The notes under the pieces are model-generated. The model searched no databases. It saw nothing but the letters and a program-made list of their open reading frames with translations, and was not told the DNA's origin. Positions 7,429 to 15,982 of a DNA stretch of 64,000 nt are shown here, in pieces; position 1 is the first letter of the stretch, and each line of letters opens with the position of its first letter. This DNA comes from Streptomyces sp. A0958. Lineage in GTDB: Bacteria; Actinomycetota; Actinomycetes; Streptomycetales; Streptomycetaceae. The stretch is taken from contig NZ_SSBK01000035.1 in assembly GCF_004795035.1 (NCBI RefSeq), positions 1 to 64,000 on the forward strand. The letters are read 5' to 3'. The position numbers and the translations under genes are program-made.

Positions 7429-9239
7429 CCACGCGGTCCGGACGGGAGGTCGCGGCCCCGGTCCAGCCGCGAGCGGTGCAGCCACTTGGGCAGGCCCGGG
7501 GCCTCCAGGAAGCCTTCGGCGCGGCCCGCCGCGACGCCGATGCGCAGCAGGTCGGCGCTCTTCTCGAAGAGCATGAACCGGGGCTCCCAGATCGGGCGGT
7601 ACTTGGCGTTGGCGCGGTAGAGCGATTCGATCTGCCACCACCGCGAGAAGAAGCTGAGCAGCGACCGCCACATCCGGAGCACCGGCCCCGCCCCCAGTCG
7701 TGACCCGCGCTCGAAGACCGAGCGGAACATCGCGAAGTTCAGCGACACCTGCGTCACGCCGATCTGCCCGGCGCGCTGCAGGAGTTCGATGACCATGAAC
7801 TCCATAAGCCCGTTCTCGGCGTCCCGGTCACGCCGCATCAGGTCCAGCGAGAGGCCCTTGGGGCCCCAGGGGACGAAGCTCAGCAGGGCCCGCAACTCGC
7901 CCCGCGCGCCGTCCCCGCCGGGCGCGGTGTCGCGGCACTCCAGCATCACGCACTGCCCGTCGGCCGGATCGCCGAGCCGGCCCAGCGCCATCGAGAAACC
8001 GCGTTCGGTCGCCCCGTCGCGCCAGTCGTCGGCCCGCCGCACCAGCTCCGCCATCTCGTCCTCGGGGATGTCGGCGTGCCGGCGGACCGTCACCTCGTAA
8101 CCCGCCCGCTTCACCCGGTTGTACGCCTGGCGGACGGTCCGCATCGCCCGGCCCTCCAGGGTGAATTCGGCCGTCTCCACGATCGCCTCGTCCCCCAGCT
8201 CCAGGGCGTCGAGGCCGTGCCGGGCGTAGACCGTGCCGGCCTCCTCGCTCGCCCCCATCACGGCCGGAATCCAGCCGTGTTCGCGGGCCTCGGCCAGCCA
8301 CGGCGTGATCGCCCCGGGCCACGCCTCCGGGTCCCCGATCGGGTCGCCGGACGCGAGCGAGACCCCGCCGACCACCCGGTAGGCGATCGCCGCCTTCCGG
8401 GTCGGCGACCAGACCGCGCTCTTCTCGCGGCGCAGCGCGAAGTAGCCGAGCGAGTCCCGCTCGCCGTGCTTGTCCAGCAGCGCCCGCAGCGCCGCCTCGT
8501 CCTCGGGGGTGATCGGGTCGACCGCGCGGCGGGAGCGGAAGGCCGCGTACACGACGGCGATCAGCAGCAGGGTGGACAGGACGTTGACGGCGACGTTCAC
8601 CCAGCCGGGCGCGGTGATGCCGGGGAACCGGTAGTCGCTGGCCGTGACGGACACCAGCCGCAGCGCGCCGTAGCCCCAGCGGTCCAGGAACGTCGAACGG
8701 TAGTCGTCCCTCGCGGTGTTGGTGACCGTGACCAGGCCTGCCGCCAGCAGCGAGGTGACCAGCAGCCCGCCGACCGCCACCAGCGCCGCCAGCTTCGGGT
8801 TGGACCGGTCGCCCTTCGCGTAGAACTCGCGCCGGCCGAGGACCAGCGCGAAGACGAACGCGGCGGTCAGCGCCAGCGAGATCCAGTTCTGCGGGTACCG
8901 GCGGACCTCCGGGAAGCCGATCACGGCGGCGAACAGCAGCAGCGTCAGGCCGCTCAGCACCATGTTGACGATCCAGGCTGCCCGCTTGCGCCGCCGCATG
9001 GTGACGGCCAGGAAGAGCGCGACCACGCCCGAGGAGAAGCCCGCGGTGAGCAGATACGGCGTGAAGTAGTTGTCCGTGTTGTGGCGGCGCAGATCCTGGC
9101 CGAAGGTGACCCAGACGGCACTCAGGAAGTTGATGAACGACACGACGCGCAGGTACCAGATGGCCAGCGCCGCGCCCTGCTGTGAACGCGGGGTGCTGGG
9201 CTTGCGGACGGCACCCCGTCCGGATTCTTCGCTGGCCAT
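7425..9239 (-). CDS. Lysyl-phosphatidylglycerol-synthase-like membrane protein (MprF-type, DUF2156 C-terminus)
   Basis: A 604-residue protein. The N-terminal 230 residues have six or so membrane helices. The C-terminal half (about 235-604) is a GNAT-like phosphatidylglycerol lysyltransferase domain, with features such as EARGHG-type segments and SLNFAMFRSVFERG. MprF-type enzymes transfer amino acids from aminoacyl-tRNA to phosphatidylglycerol, changing envelope charge and peptide resistance. The membrane part is shorter than a full MprF flippase, so synthase alone is likelier than synthase/flippase. The start is ATG 9239, with GAGAGG 8 nt upstream. ATG 9254 is in frame but would place the SD inside the gene. 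It is coupled to the rhomboid-like gene. Confidence 0.87.
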   Translation of the reverse strand: MASEESGRGAVRKPSTPRSQQGAALAIWYLRVVSFINFLSAVWVTFGQDLRRHNTDNYFTPYLLTAGFSSGVVALFLAVTMRRRKRAAWIVNMVLSGLTLLLFAAVIGFPEVRRYPQNWISLALTAAFVFALVLGRREFYAKGDRSNPKLAALVAVGGLLVTSLLAAGLVTVTNTARDDYRSTFLDRWGYGALRLVSVTASDYRFPGITAPGWVNVAVNVLSTLLLIAVVYAAFRSRRAVDPITPEDEAALRALLDKHGERDSLGYFALRREKSAVWSPTRKAAIAYRVVGGVSLASGDPIGDPEAWPGAITPWLAEAREHGWIPAVMGASEEAGTVYARHGLDALELGDEAIVETAEFTLEGRAMRTVRQAYNRVKRAGYEVTVRRHADIPEDEMAELVRRADDWRDGATERGFSMALGRLGDPADGQCVMLECRDTAPGGDGARGELRALLSFVPWGPKGLSLDLMRRDRDAENGLMEFMVIELLQRAGQIGVTQVSLNFAMFRSVFERGSRLGAGPVLRMWRSLLSFFSRWWQIESLYRANAKYRPIWEPRFMLFEKSADLLRIGVAAGRAEGFLEAPGLPKWLHRSRLDRGRDLPSGPRG

Positions 9240-9347
9240 ATGGACCTCTCCCATGAAAAGCGATCATATGGGGCATCACGCTTCATGAGGGGCTGCTCCG
9301 CGGCCGGTGTCCGGCAGCCGCAGAGCAATGGGCCGGCCTACCCGCCG

Positions 9348-10436
9348 TCAGTCCTCCGCGTCGTCCTTCCCACCGTCCGTGCCGCCCTCCTCCGCCACCG
9401 GCTCGCGCTCCGGCAGCTCCGCCGCCAGCGCGGCAGCGGCCTGGACGAACGGCAGGGCGAGCAGCGCCCCGCACCCCTCACCGACGATGACGCCGTGGTC
9501 CAGCAACGGGTTGAGGGCCATCCGGTCGAACGCCTTCGCCTGCGCCGGTTCACCGCTCAGCTGGCCCGCCAGCCACCAGTCCGGCGCCCGGAACGCGGCC
9601 CGCTGGCCGACCAGCGCGGCGGCCGCGCCGACCACCCCGTCCAGGATCACCGGGAGCCGGCGCACCGCGCACTGCAGCAGGAAGCCGGTCATCGCGGCCA
9701 GATCGGCGCCGCCCACCGTGGCCAGCAGCTCCAACTGGTCGCCCAGCACCGGCCGGGCCCGGCGCAGCGAGTCACGCACCGCCGCGCACTTGCGCATCCA
9801 CGCCAGGTCGTCGATCCCCGCACCGCCGCGCCCGGTGACCACCGAGGCGTCCGTGCCGCACAGCGCCGCGATCAGCGTGGCCGCGGCCGTCGTCCCGCCG
9901 ACGCTCAGGTCGCCGAGCACCACCAGGTCGGTGCCCGAGTCGGCCTCCTCGTCGGCCACCGCGATACCCAGCCGCACCGCCGCTTCGGCCTCCTCGGCCG
10001 TCAGCGCGTCCTCGACGTCGATCCGGCCGCTGCCGCGCCGCACCCGGGTCCGTACCACCGCTTCCGGCAGCAGCTCCGGGTCGCAGTCGAGACCGGCGTC
10101 GACGATCCGCACCGGTACGGAGAACCGGCGGGCCAGCACCGCCAGTGGGGTCGACCCGTCCAGCGTGGCCCGGACCAGCTCGTGCGCGGTGCCGGCCGCA
10201 CGCCCGGACACGTCGAGCTCCGCCACCCCGTGATCACCGGCGAACAGCACCACGCGCGGCTGCTCGACGGTCCGCACCGGTACGGCCTGCTGGGCGGCCG
10301 AAAGCCACTCGCCCAGCTCGTCCAGGCGGCCGAGGGCACCCGGAGGCACGCTGAACCGCTCCCGGCGTTCCTCGGCGTCTCGCCGTACACCCCCGTCGGG
10401 GCGTTCGATCAGGTCGGAGAAGTCGTCCAGATTCAC
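9348..10436 (-). CDS. cobT: Nicotinate-nucleotide--dimethylbenzimidazole phosphoribosyltransferase
   Basis: Makes alpha-ribazole-5'-phosphate for the lower ligand of cobalamin. It has 362 residues from GTG 10436 (MNLDDFSDLIERPD); the open frame runs on upstream only as a shadow. Family features include GALGRLDELGEWL near residue 33, VLFAGDHGVAE, GDLSVGGTTAAA, VTGRGGAGIDD and the C-terminal catalytic Glu region IVGEGCGALLALP. It lies 200 bp downstream of cobU on the same strand. That gap holds an 18-bp tandem repeat. No terminator was found between them. Confidence 0.93.
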   Translation of the reverse strand: MNLDDFSDLIERPDGGVRRDAEERRERFSVPPGALGRLDELGEWLSAAQQAVPVRTVEQPRVVLFAGDHGVAELDVSGRAAGTAHELVRATLDGSTPLAVLARRFSVPVRIVDAGLDCDPELLPEAVVRTRVRRGSGRIDVEDALTAEEAEAAVRLGIAVADEEADSGTDLVVLGDLSVGGTTAAATLIAALCGTDASVVTGRGGAGIDDLAWMRKCAAVRDSLRRARPVLGDQLELLATVGGADLAAMTGFLLQCAVRRLPVILDGVVGAAAALVGQRAAFRAPDWWLAGQLSGEPAQAKAFDRMALNPLLDHGVIVGEGCGALLALPFVQAAAALAAELPEREPVAEEGGTDGGKDDAED

Positions 10437-10526
10437 GGGGGTCTGCCTCGCGGGTCGATACGTGGGGTGGGCCGGGGAGCCCGGCTGCGGGCTCACTGCG
10501 GAACAGTACCCGCCGCGTTTTCCCAC

Positions 10527-10562
10527 CCCCCGCCCGTGCCGCGGCCCCCGCCCGTGCCGCGG
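10527..10562. repeat. 18-bp tandem repeat, two copies, between cobU and cobT
   Basis: The unit CCCCCGCCCGTGCCGCGG occurs at 10527-10544 and 10545-10562, with a further partial CCCCC. A second local repeat, CGCGGTCAGCCGCG, appears just after it and again at the cobU stop. It looks like replication slippage in GC-rich spacer DNA; no function is claimed. Confidence 0.7.
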
Positions 10563-10636
10563 CCCCCACGCACGCGCGGTCAGCCGCGACCAGCGGCCGA
10601 AGCGCGCCCCGCCGGCGAGTGGCCCCGCACACGCGG

Positions 10637-11839
10637 TCAGCCGCGCAGGGTCAGCACCTGCCCGGCCACCACCAGCAGCACCTGCTCGCACTCCTCGGCC
10701 ACCGCCGCGTTCAGCCGCCCCAGCTCGTCCCGGAAACGCCGCCCGGCCGCCGTCGCCGGCACCACCCCGGAACCGGTCTCGTTGGTCACCAGGACGACGG
10801 TCCGCCGCGTCCCGCGCACCGCGGCGACCAGCTCGGCGGTCCTGGCGCGCAGCGCCCGCTCGCCGCCCTCCGCCCACGCCGCATCGTCCCAGGCGTCCAC
10901 CCGGTCCATCGCGTCCGTCAGCCAGAGCGACAGGCAGTCGACCAGCAGCGGCGGTCCGTCCGAGGACAGCAGCTCCGCCACCTCGCACGTCTCCTCGGTG
11001 CGCCAGGCCGCCGGCCGGCGCTCCCGGTGCAGCCCCACCCGGGCCGCCCACTCCGCGTCCCCGTCCCGGCCGCCGCCCGTCGCCACGTACACGACCTCCG
11101 GGTACGTCTCCAGGCGGCGCTCGGCCTCGACCGACTTACCGGAGCGCGCGCCGCCGGTCACCAGCGTGCGCCGGGGCACGCCGGGCGGGGTGCGGTAGCC
11201 GCCGGCCGACAGGGTCGTACCGTCCGGCACGGCCCGCGCCCCGGCTGCGGCGAGCCGGCGCTCCAGTTCGGGGCCGGGCGGCGCGTCGTGGTCCAGGTGG
11301 ACGGCGATCAGCTCGGTCTCCGGCCCGATCGCCTCGACGGCCCGCAGCCGCGCCACCGCGTCGGGCCGCCCCACGACGTCCCCGGCCACCAGGTCGTACG
11401 GCTGCGCCACCGGCTCGGTGAGGCCGGCCGGTGCGCCGCCCGGCGGCATGTAGAGCAGGCGGGCGCCCTCCGGCGAGGTCACCTCGTACCCCGTCCCCGG
11501 CGCGTCCATCGGCACGGCCCGCACCCGGTGCCCGCTGATCAGCGTCAGCACCCGCCCGTCCGGCACCCGGCCCGCCGGGGGCAGCCCGGCGGGCAGTTCG
11601 ACGGCGGGCCCGTCGTGCGGATGGGTGAGAAGCACCTGGCGTACGCCGGTGAGCGAGTGTCCCGCGCGGGCGGCGGCGAACACCGCCCCGGGCGTGAGGT
11701 CGAGCAGCAGCGCGTCGTCGACCAGGAGGGCGGTCGCGGCCCGGCTGCCCGCGCTGCGGGCGGTGGCGCAGGCGGCGCAGGGGCAGTCGGGGCGCGGCAG
11801 CCCGTCGGGGGCTCCGGTGCCGAGGAGAGTCAGTTCCAC
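10637..11839 (-). CDS. cobU: Adenosylcobinamide kinase / adenosylcobinamide-phosphate guanylyltransferase with N-terminal metallo-beta-lactamase-like domain
   Basis: The C-terminal part (about 222-400) is CobU, which phosphorylates adenosylcobinamide and then adds GMP. It has the P-loop GGARSGKS (229-236), YVATGGGRDGD, and the VDCLSLWL and TNETGSGVVP motifs. The N-terminal 215 residues resemble a metallo-beta-lactamase fold: LLGTGAPDGLPRPDCPCAAC at the start, THPHDGPA (72-79) in place of the full HxHxDH site, and HLDHD near 181. A plain CobU is about 180 residues, so this is a two-domain fusion. The metal site is incomplete, so the extra domain may be structural. The start is ATG 11839. cobT follows. 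Confidence 0.9.
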   Translation of the reverse strand: MELTLLGTGAPDGLPRPDCPCAACATARSAGSRAATALLVDDALLLDLTPGAVFAAARAGHSLTGVRQVLLTHPHDGPAVELPAGLPPAGRVPDGRVLTLISGHRVRAVPMDAPGTGYEVTSPEGARLLYMPPGGAPAGLTEPVAQPYDLVAGDVVGRPDAVARLRAVEAIGPETELIAVHLDHDAPPGPELERRLAAAGARAVPDGTTLSAGGYRTPPGVPRRTLVTGGARSGKSVEAERRLETYPEVVYVATGGGRDGDAEWAARVGLHRERRPAAWRTEETCEVAELLSSDGPPLLVDCLSLWLTDAMDRVDAWDDAAWAEGGERALRARTAELVAAVRGTRRTVVLVTNETGSGVVPATAAGRRFRDELGRLNAAVAEECEQVLLVVAGQVLTLRG

Positions 11840-11965
11840 GCTCCGATCCTCCCGCGTCCCCGCACGGGGTGCGCGACGTGGGGCGGCGAGCGGCGCGAGA
11901 GCCCCTTCCCACGCTGGTGGGAAGCACTAGGCTGCCGAACGGAACAAGTGACCCGGGAGGCGCAC

Positions 11966-12178
11966 ATGGCGTGGACGTGGCGGTTCGAGAAGTCCGACGG
12001 TACGGAGACGGAGCCGGCCCTGCAGCCGGAGGAATTCACGACGCAGGGCGACGCGGAGTCCTGGATCGGTGAGTACTGGAAGGAACTCCTGGACGGCGGG
12101 GCGGACCAGGTGACGCTCTTCGAGGACGCGACGAAGATCTACGGCCCGATGAGCCTTCGGGCCGACGAGGCCGGCTGA
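11966..12178 (+). CDS. Small acidic conserved protein (70 aa)
   Basis: Product MAWTWRFEKSDGTETEP..., rich in Glu, Asp and Trp, with no membrane segment or Cys. The start ATG 11966 has GGGAGG 6 nt upstream and strong coding GC bias, so it is a real gene. I recall close homologues in many Streptomyces but no function. It stands alone, divergent from cobU and convergent with the HtrA-like gene, ended by the hairpin at 12185-12231. Confidence 0.87.
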   Translation: MAWTWRFEKSDGTETEPALQPEEFTTQGDAESWIGEYWKELLDGGADQVTLFEDATKIYGPMSLRADEAG

Positions 12179-12184
12179 GGGGGC

Positions 12185-12231
12185 ACGGCGGCCGCCGGGT
12201 GAGCCCCACGGGCCCGCCCGGCGGCCGCCGT
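12185..12231. terminator. Bidirectional terminator
   Basis: A 15-bp perfect stem (ACGGCGGCCGCCGGG at 12185-12199 with its complement at 12217-12231) and a 17-nt loop lie between the convergent 70-aa gene and the HtrA-like protease gene. Confidence 0.8.
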
Positions 12232-12244
12232 CGCGTGGTGTCCG

Positions 12245-13336
12245 TCAGATCTCGCCGAGCGTGACCTCGGCCGTCTTCTGCGCGTTGCCGCGCATGTAGG
12301 TCACGGTCGCCTTCTCGCCCGGCTTGTTCCCGGCCAGGGCCTCCGAGAGCGAGGTGATCGTGGTGACGGGCGCGCCGTCGACCTTGGTGATGATGTCGCC
12401 GGACCGCAGCCCCGCCTTGTCGGCCGCGCCGTTCTTCTTCACGCTGACGATCGCGACGCCCGCGGGCTGGTAGCTGCCGTTGACGACCGTACGGCCGGTG
12501 ATGTCCAGGGCCGCCCGGCCCGAGTCGGTGACCTTGCCGTTCTTGATGATCTGGTCGGCGACCGTGCGCACCATCGAGGCCGGGATGGCGAAGCCGATCC
12601 CGGGCGCCGCGCTGTCGCCCATCTGCGGGTCGGAGGCCGCGAGCGTCGGGATGCCGATGACCTGGCTGTTCAGGTTGACGAGGGCGCCGCCGCTGTTGCC
12701 CGGGTTGATCGCCGCCGACGTCTGGACCATGTTCGCGATGGTCGCGCCGGTGCCGCCGCCCGCGCTGCTCTCGCTCACGGTCCGGCCGAGCGCCGAGACG
12801 ATGCCCTGGGTGACGCTGCTGGACAGGCCGAGCGGCGAGCCCATCGCCAGCACGATCTGTCCGACCGCGACCTTGTCCGAGTCGCCGAACTTCGCGGGCC
12901 GCAGCCCGTCGGGCACGTCGTCGAGCTTGATGACGGCGAGGTCCTGTTCGGGGTAGGCGGCGACCAGAGACGCCTTGAGCACCTTCTCGCCGGTGGCCAC
13001 CGTGACCTTGAACGTCTTCTCGTCGCCGACGACGTGGGCGTTGGTGACGATGTGGCCCTTGGCGTCGTAGACGACGCCGGAGCCGAGGCTGTCGGACGCG
13101 TCGATCTGCACGACCGACGGCAGCACGTCGGTGATGACGGACTGGTACTCGCTCTGCAGGTCGCCGGAGGCCCTGGGAGCCGAGCCCGGCTGGGCCGATC
13201 CGGACTTCGTCGCGTCGGGCTTCGCGGCGGAGGCGTTCGAGCCGGAGCAGCCGCTCACCAGTGCGATCGCGCAGACGCCGGCGGACAGGGGCAGCAGCAG
13301 CCGGCGCGCACGGCGGCGGGAGTGAAAGGCATCCAT
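12245..13336 (-). CDS. HtrA/DegP-type trypsin-like serine protease lipoprotein with PDZ domain
   Basis: Surface quality-control protease of 363 residues. It begins with a basic stretch, a hydrophobic signal and the lipobox LVSGC (Cys30). The trypsin-like domain carries the full triad: His101 in TNAHVVG, Asp132 in EQDLAVIKLD and Ser215 in NPGNSGGA. A C-terminal PDZ domain (about 260-355) contains GLRSGDIITKVDG. The start ATG 13336 is preceded by TAATAAT at 13343-13349 with 6 nt between, the pattern of a leaderless transcript. It lies 80 bp after the methyltransferase gene on the same strand and may also be read from that operon. Confidence 0.93.
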   Translation of the reverse strand: MDAFHSRRRARRLLLPLSAGVCAIALVSGCSGSNASAAKPDATKSGSAQPGSAPRASGDLQSEYQSVITDVLPSVVQIDASDSLGSGVVYDAKGHIVTNAHVVGDEKTFKVTVATGEKVLKASLVAAYPEQDLAVIKLDDVPDGLRPAKFGDSDKVAVGQIVLAMGSPLGLSSSVTQGIVSALGRTVSESSAGGGTGATIANMVQTSAAINPGNSGGALVNLNSQVIGIPTLAASDPQMGDSAAPGIGFAIPASMVRTVADQIIKNGKVTDSGRAALDITGRTVVNGSYQPAGVAIVSVKKNGAADKAGLRSGDIITKVDGAPVTTITSLSEALAGNKPGEKATVTYMRGNAQKTAEVTLGEI

Positions 13337-13416
13337 GTCCGGATTATTACTTTTGGCCCCATGGGTGGCCTGCTGGGCGCGTCCACCGGGGCGCGGCCCG
13401 ATCCGGACGGGAGGCC

Positions 13417-14262
13417 CTAGCCCCGCACCCCGCACAGGTGCAGCAGCGCGGCCACCCCGCGGTAGGGGTCCGTCCGCCCCGCCCGGTCCTCCGCCGCGAG
13501 CACCCGCTCCAGCTCGGCCGCGGGCGGCAGCTCGACGTCGTTGCTCACGTTGTCCGTGAAGATCCGCACCCCGTACCAGGCGTGCAGCGGCGCGGCGATC
13601 GAGGCGAGCGTCGCCGTGAGGGCGTCGAGCCGGTCCGCGCGCACGGACAGCCCGAGCCGGTTGGTGTACCGGTCGCTGTCGAACGCCGCCAGCGCCGCGT
13701 CCCAGTCCCCGGCCGTCCCGGGCCGCATCGCCAGCGCGTCCGCGTTCCGTACGAGCAGGGACAGCAGCCCGCCCGGTGCCAGCATCCGGGCCAGGCCGGC
13801 GACCATGGCGTCCGGCTCCTGGACGTACATCAGGACGCCGTGGCAGAGCACCACGTCGAAGCTGCCGGGCAGGAAGTGCACCCCGGTGTCCTGACCGTTG
13901 CCCTCGATGAGCCGGACCCGCTCGCGGATGCCCGCGGGCTCGCCGCCCAGCGCCTCACGGGCGATCCGCAGCATCTCCGCGTCGGACTCCAGACCGGTCA
14001 CCGTGTGACCGGCCCGGGCGAGGCGGAGCGCCTGCGTGCCCTGGCCCATGCCGACGTCGAGGATGCGCAGCCGCTGCCCCACGGGGAAGCGGGCCGCTAT
14101 CTGCTCGTCCAGCTGCCGGGCGACCAGCTCCTGGCGCACGGTGTTGCGCAGCCCCGAGAGCCCCTTCGTCCACGCCGACGAGGCCCCGGCGAAACCGGAG
14201 ACCGCAGCGGCCGGCCGGCCGGCGGCGACGCCGTCGACCGGGCCGGGAAACTCCGTACTCAG
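13417..14262 (-). CDS. SAM-dependent methyltransferase (CmoM/SmtA-like)
   Basis: Class I methyltransferase with the SAM motif LDVGMGQGTQAL, an acidic residue after it (LESD) and a DVVLCHGVLMYV segment. The N-terminal segment FAGASSAWTKGLSGLRNTVR resembles the start of the CmoM/SmtA family, so the gene begins upstream of the GTG at 14139. The only start-like codon upstream is CTG at 14262-14260. It overlaps the TGA of the DUF3043 gene (CTGA) and has GGAGAG (14273-14268) 5 nt before it. This gives 281 residues. No ATG, GTG or TTG fits between. It belongs with the DUF3043 gene and probably the HtrA-like gene. The substrate is unknown. Confidence 0.82.
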   Translation of the reverse strand: MSTEFPGPVDGVAAGRPAAAVSGFAGASSAWTKGLSGLRNTVRQELVARQLDEQIAARFPVGQRLRILDVGMGQGTQALRLARAGHTVTGLESDAEMLRIAREALGGEPAGIRERVRLIEGNGQDTGVHFLPGSFDVVLCHGVLMYVQEPDAMVAGLARMLAPGGLLSLLVRNADALAMRPGTAGDWDAALAAFDSDRYTNRLGLSVRADRLDALTATLASIAAPLHAWYGVRIFTDNVSNDVELPPAAELERVLAAEDRAGRTDPYRGVAALLHLCGVRG

Positions 14263-14858
14263 GGCCGCTCTCCGCGCTTGGCCTGCGGCTTCGGCAGGCG
14301 AAGCCGGCGCAGCTGGAGCGTACGCATCAGTCCGTAGGCGACCGCGCCACGCTTCGGGGTGTCCGGGAAGCGCGTGTTCAGCTGCTTGCGCAGCCGGAAC
14401 GCGAGCCCGATCGAGTCGAACACGATCAGCACGATCACGACGAGCCAGAGCAGCAGCGAGATGTTCTGAATGCCCTGCACCTGGATCACGCTGAGGATCA
14501 GGATGATCACGGCGAGCGGCAGGAAGAACTCCGCGATGCAGAAGCGCGAGTCCACGAAGTCGCGGACGAAGCGGCGCACCGGCCCCTTGTCGCGCGCCGG
14601 CAGATAGCGCTCGTCACCGTTGGCGAGCGCCTCCCGCTGCTTGGCCATGTCCACGCGCCGCGCTTCGCGCTGGCGCTTCATGGCCTCCTTGCGGTCGAGC
14701 GGCGCGCCACTGGAGGCACGACGGCGCTGCGACTGGGCCTCGCTGCGCTTGGGGGTGGGGCGACCTTTGGGGGCCTGCGGGTCGCGGGGCGTCTTGGAGA
14801 GGTCCGCCGTCACCTTGTCGGTGGGGGCCTTCTCTTCCTTGGAGCGGCTACGGAACAC
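14259..14858 (-). CDS. DUF3043-type membrane protein
   Basis: A 199-residue protein. A highly basic N-terminal half (Lys/Arg/Gln-rich, about 1-110) is followed by two membrane helices, near 122-140 (FFLPLAVIILILSVI) and 146-165 (SLLLWLVVIVLIVFDSIGL). A basic C-terminus contains KRGAVAYGLMR. The pattern matches the actinobacterial DUF3043 family; its function is unknown. The start GTG 14858 has -10-like TACCCT (complement of 14867-14872) 8 nt upstream and no Shine-Dalgarno sequence, so it is probably leaderless. It overlaps the methyltransferase gene by 4 nt and diverges from pspA. Confidence 0.86.
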   Translation of the reverse strand: MFRSRSKEEKAPTDKVTADLSKTPRDPQAPKGRPTPKRSEAQSQRRRASSGAPLDRKEAMKRQREARRVDMAKQREALANGDERYLPARDKGPVRRFVRDFVDSRFCIAEFFLPLAVIILILSVIQVQGIQNISLLLWLVVIVLIVFDSIGLAFRLRKQLNTRFPDTPKRGAVAYGLMRTLQLRRLRLPKPQAKRGERP

Positions 14859-15184
14859 AATGCACAAGGGTACGGGGTCGATCGCGGCGACCCCAGGCCG
14901 GTCGGGAACGATCCGGCAACGGCCTGCGTCCTGGTGGGTGTACGAGCGGGACGATACGGGCGTCATCTGCGGATTCCCGGACCGTCATCCCCCTGATTCC
15001 CGGCCTTCACACCGGTTCCCGGGCCCTCACCTACTCCCTGGGCCGGAGCGGGCCACGGGCACAGTCGTCCTTGGGGAGGACCCCATCCACGCTCGAACAG
15101 TGCGGTAATAGAGGCAGGGCCCGTACTGTGGGTTCTGTTGGAGTGCTGGAGCCCAGTTGAGTCAGAAGGGGGCGCGCGAAGCCC
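14859..15184. other. Intergenic region between divergent DUF3043 and pspA genes
   Basis: 326 bp without a gene. The left end holds the leaderless promoter of the DUF3043 gene (-10 at 14867-14872 on the minus strand). A TACTGT hexamer (15124-15129) is a possible -10 for pspA, giving a leader of about 50 nt. I see no clear -35 element, RNA gene or long repeat. Confidence 0.5.
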
Positions 15185-15973
15185 ATGAGCGGTGTCATGA
15201 AGCGTATGGGGATGATCTTCCGCGCGAAGGCGAACAAGGCCCTTGACCGGGCCGAAGACCCGCGCGAGACCCTCGATTACTCGTACCAGAAGCAGCTGGA
15301 GCTGCTTCAGAAGGTGCGCCGCGGTGTCGCCGATGTGGCGACCTCGCGCAAGCGGCTGGAGCTGCAGCTGAACCAGTTGCAGGGCCAGTCTTCGAAGCTG
15401 GAGGACCAGGGCCGCAAGGCGCTCGCGCTCGGCCGCGAGGACCTGGCGCGCGAGGCGCTGTCGCGCCGCGCCGCCCTCCAGCAGCAGGTCACCGACCTGG
15501 AGACGCAGCACACCACGCTGCAGGGCGAGGAGGAGAAGCTCACTCTGGCGGCCCAGCGGCTGCAGGCCAAGGTGGATGCCTTCCGTACGAAGAAGGAGAC
15601 CATCAAGGCCACCTACACGGCGGCCCAGGCGCAGACCCGGATCGGGGAGGCCTTCTCCGGCATCTCCGAGGAGATGGGCGACGTCGGCCTGGCCATTCAG
15701 CGGGCCGAGGACAAGACCCAGCAGCTGCAGGCGCGCGCGGGCGCGATCGACGAGCTGCTCGCCTCCGGCGCCCTCGACGACCCGAGCGGCACGGCGAAGG
15801 ACGACATCGCCGCCGAGCTGGACCGGATCTCCGGTGGTACGGATGTGGAGCTGGAACTTCAGCGGATGAAGGCCGAACTGGCCGGCGGCTCCTCCTCGCA
15901 GCAGGCGATCGAGGGCGGCCCGCAGGACGCCCAGCAGCAGTCCAGTCCGACGCACAAGTTCGACAAGAATTAA
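15185..15973 (+). CDS. pspA: Phage shock protein A / IM30 family membrane-protection protein
   Basis: Peripheral membrane ESCRT-III-like protein that stabilises the cytoplasmic membrane under envelope stress. It has 262 residues. The N-terminal amphipathic helix MKRMGMIFRAKANKALDRAE precedes PRETLDYSYQKQ and a long heptad-rich coiled coil (about 30-190) of Gln, Glu, Lys and Leu. The C-terminal tail is Gln/Ser-rich. The start ATG 15185 has AAGGGGG about 13 nt upstream; ATG 15197 is an alternative. It is followed after 9 nt by the PspAA gene, so they form an operon. A two-component system comes next. Confidence 0.94.
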   Translation: MSGVMKRMGMIFRAKANKALDRAEDPRETLDYSYQKQLELLQKVRRGVADVATSRKRLELQLNQLQGQSSKLEDQGRKALALGREDLAREALSRRAALQQQVTDLETQHTTLQGEEEKLTLAAQRLQAKVDAFRTKKETIKATYTAAQAQTRIGEAFSGISEEMGDVGLAIQRAEDKTQQLQARAGAIDELLASGALDDPSGTAKDDIAAELDRISGGTDVELELQRMKAELAGGSSSQQAIEGGPQDAQQQSSPTHKFDKN

Positions 15974-15982
15974 GGCAGCGTC

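Noticed and set aside
9240..12244. Cobalamin riboswitch near cobT and cobU
   Set aside because: No B12-box-like sequence was seen before either gene; the 200-bp gap between them contains only GC-rich tandem repeats.
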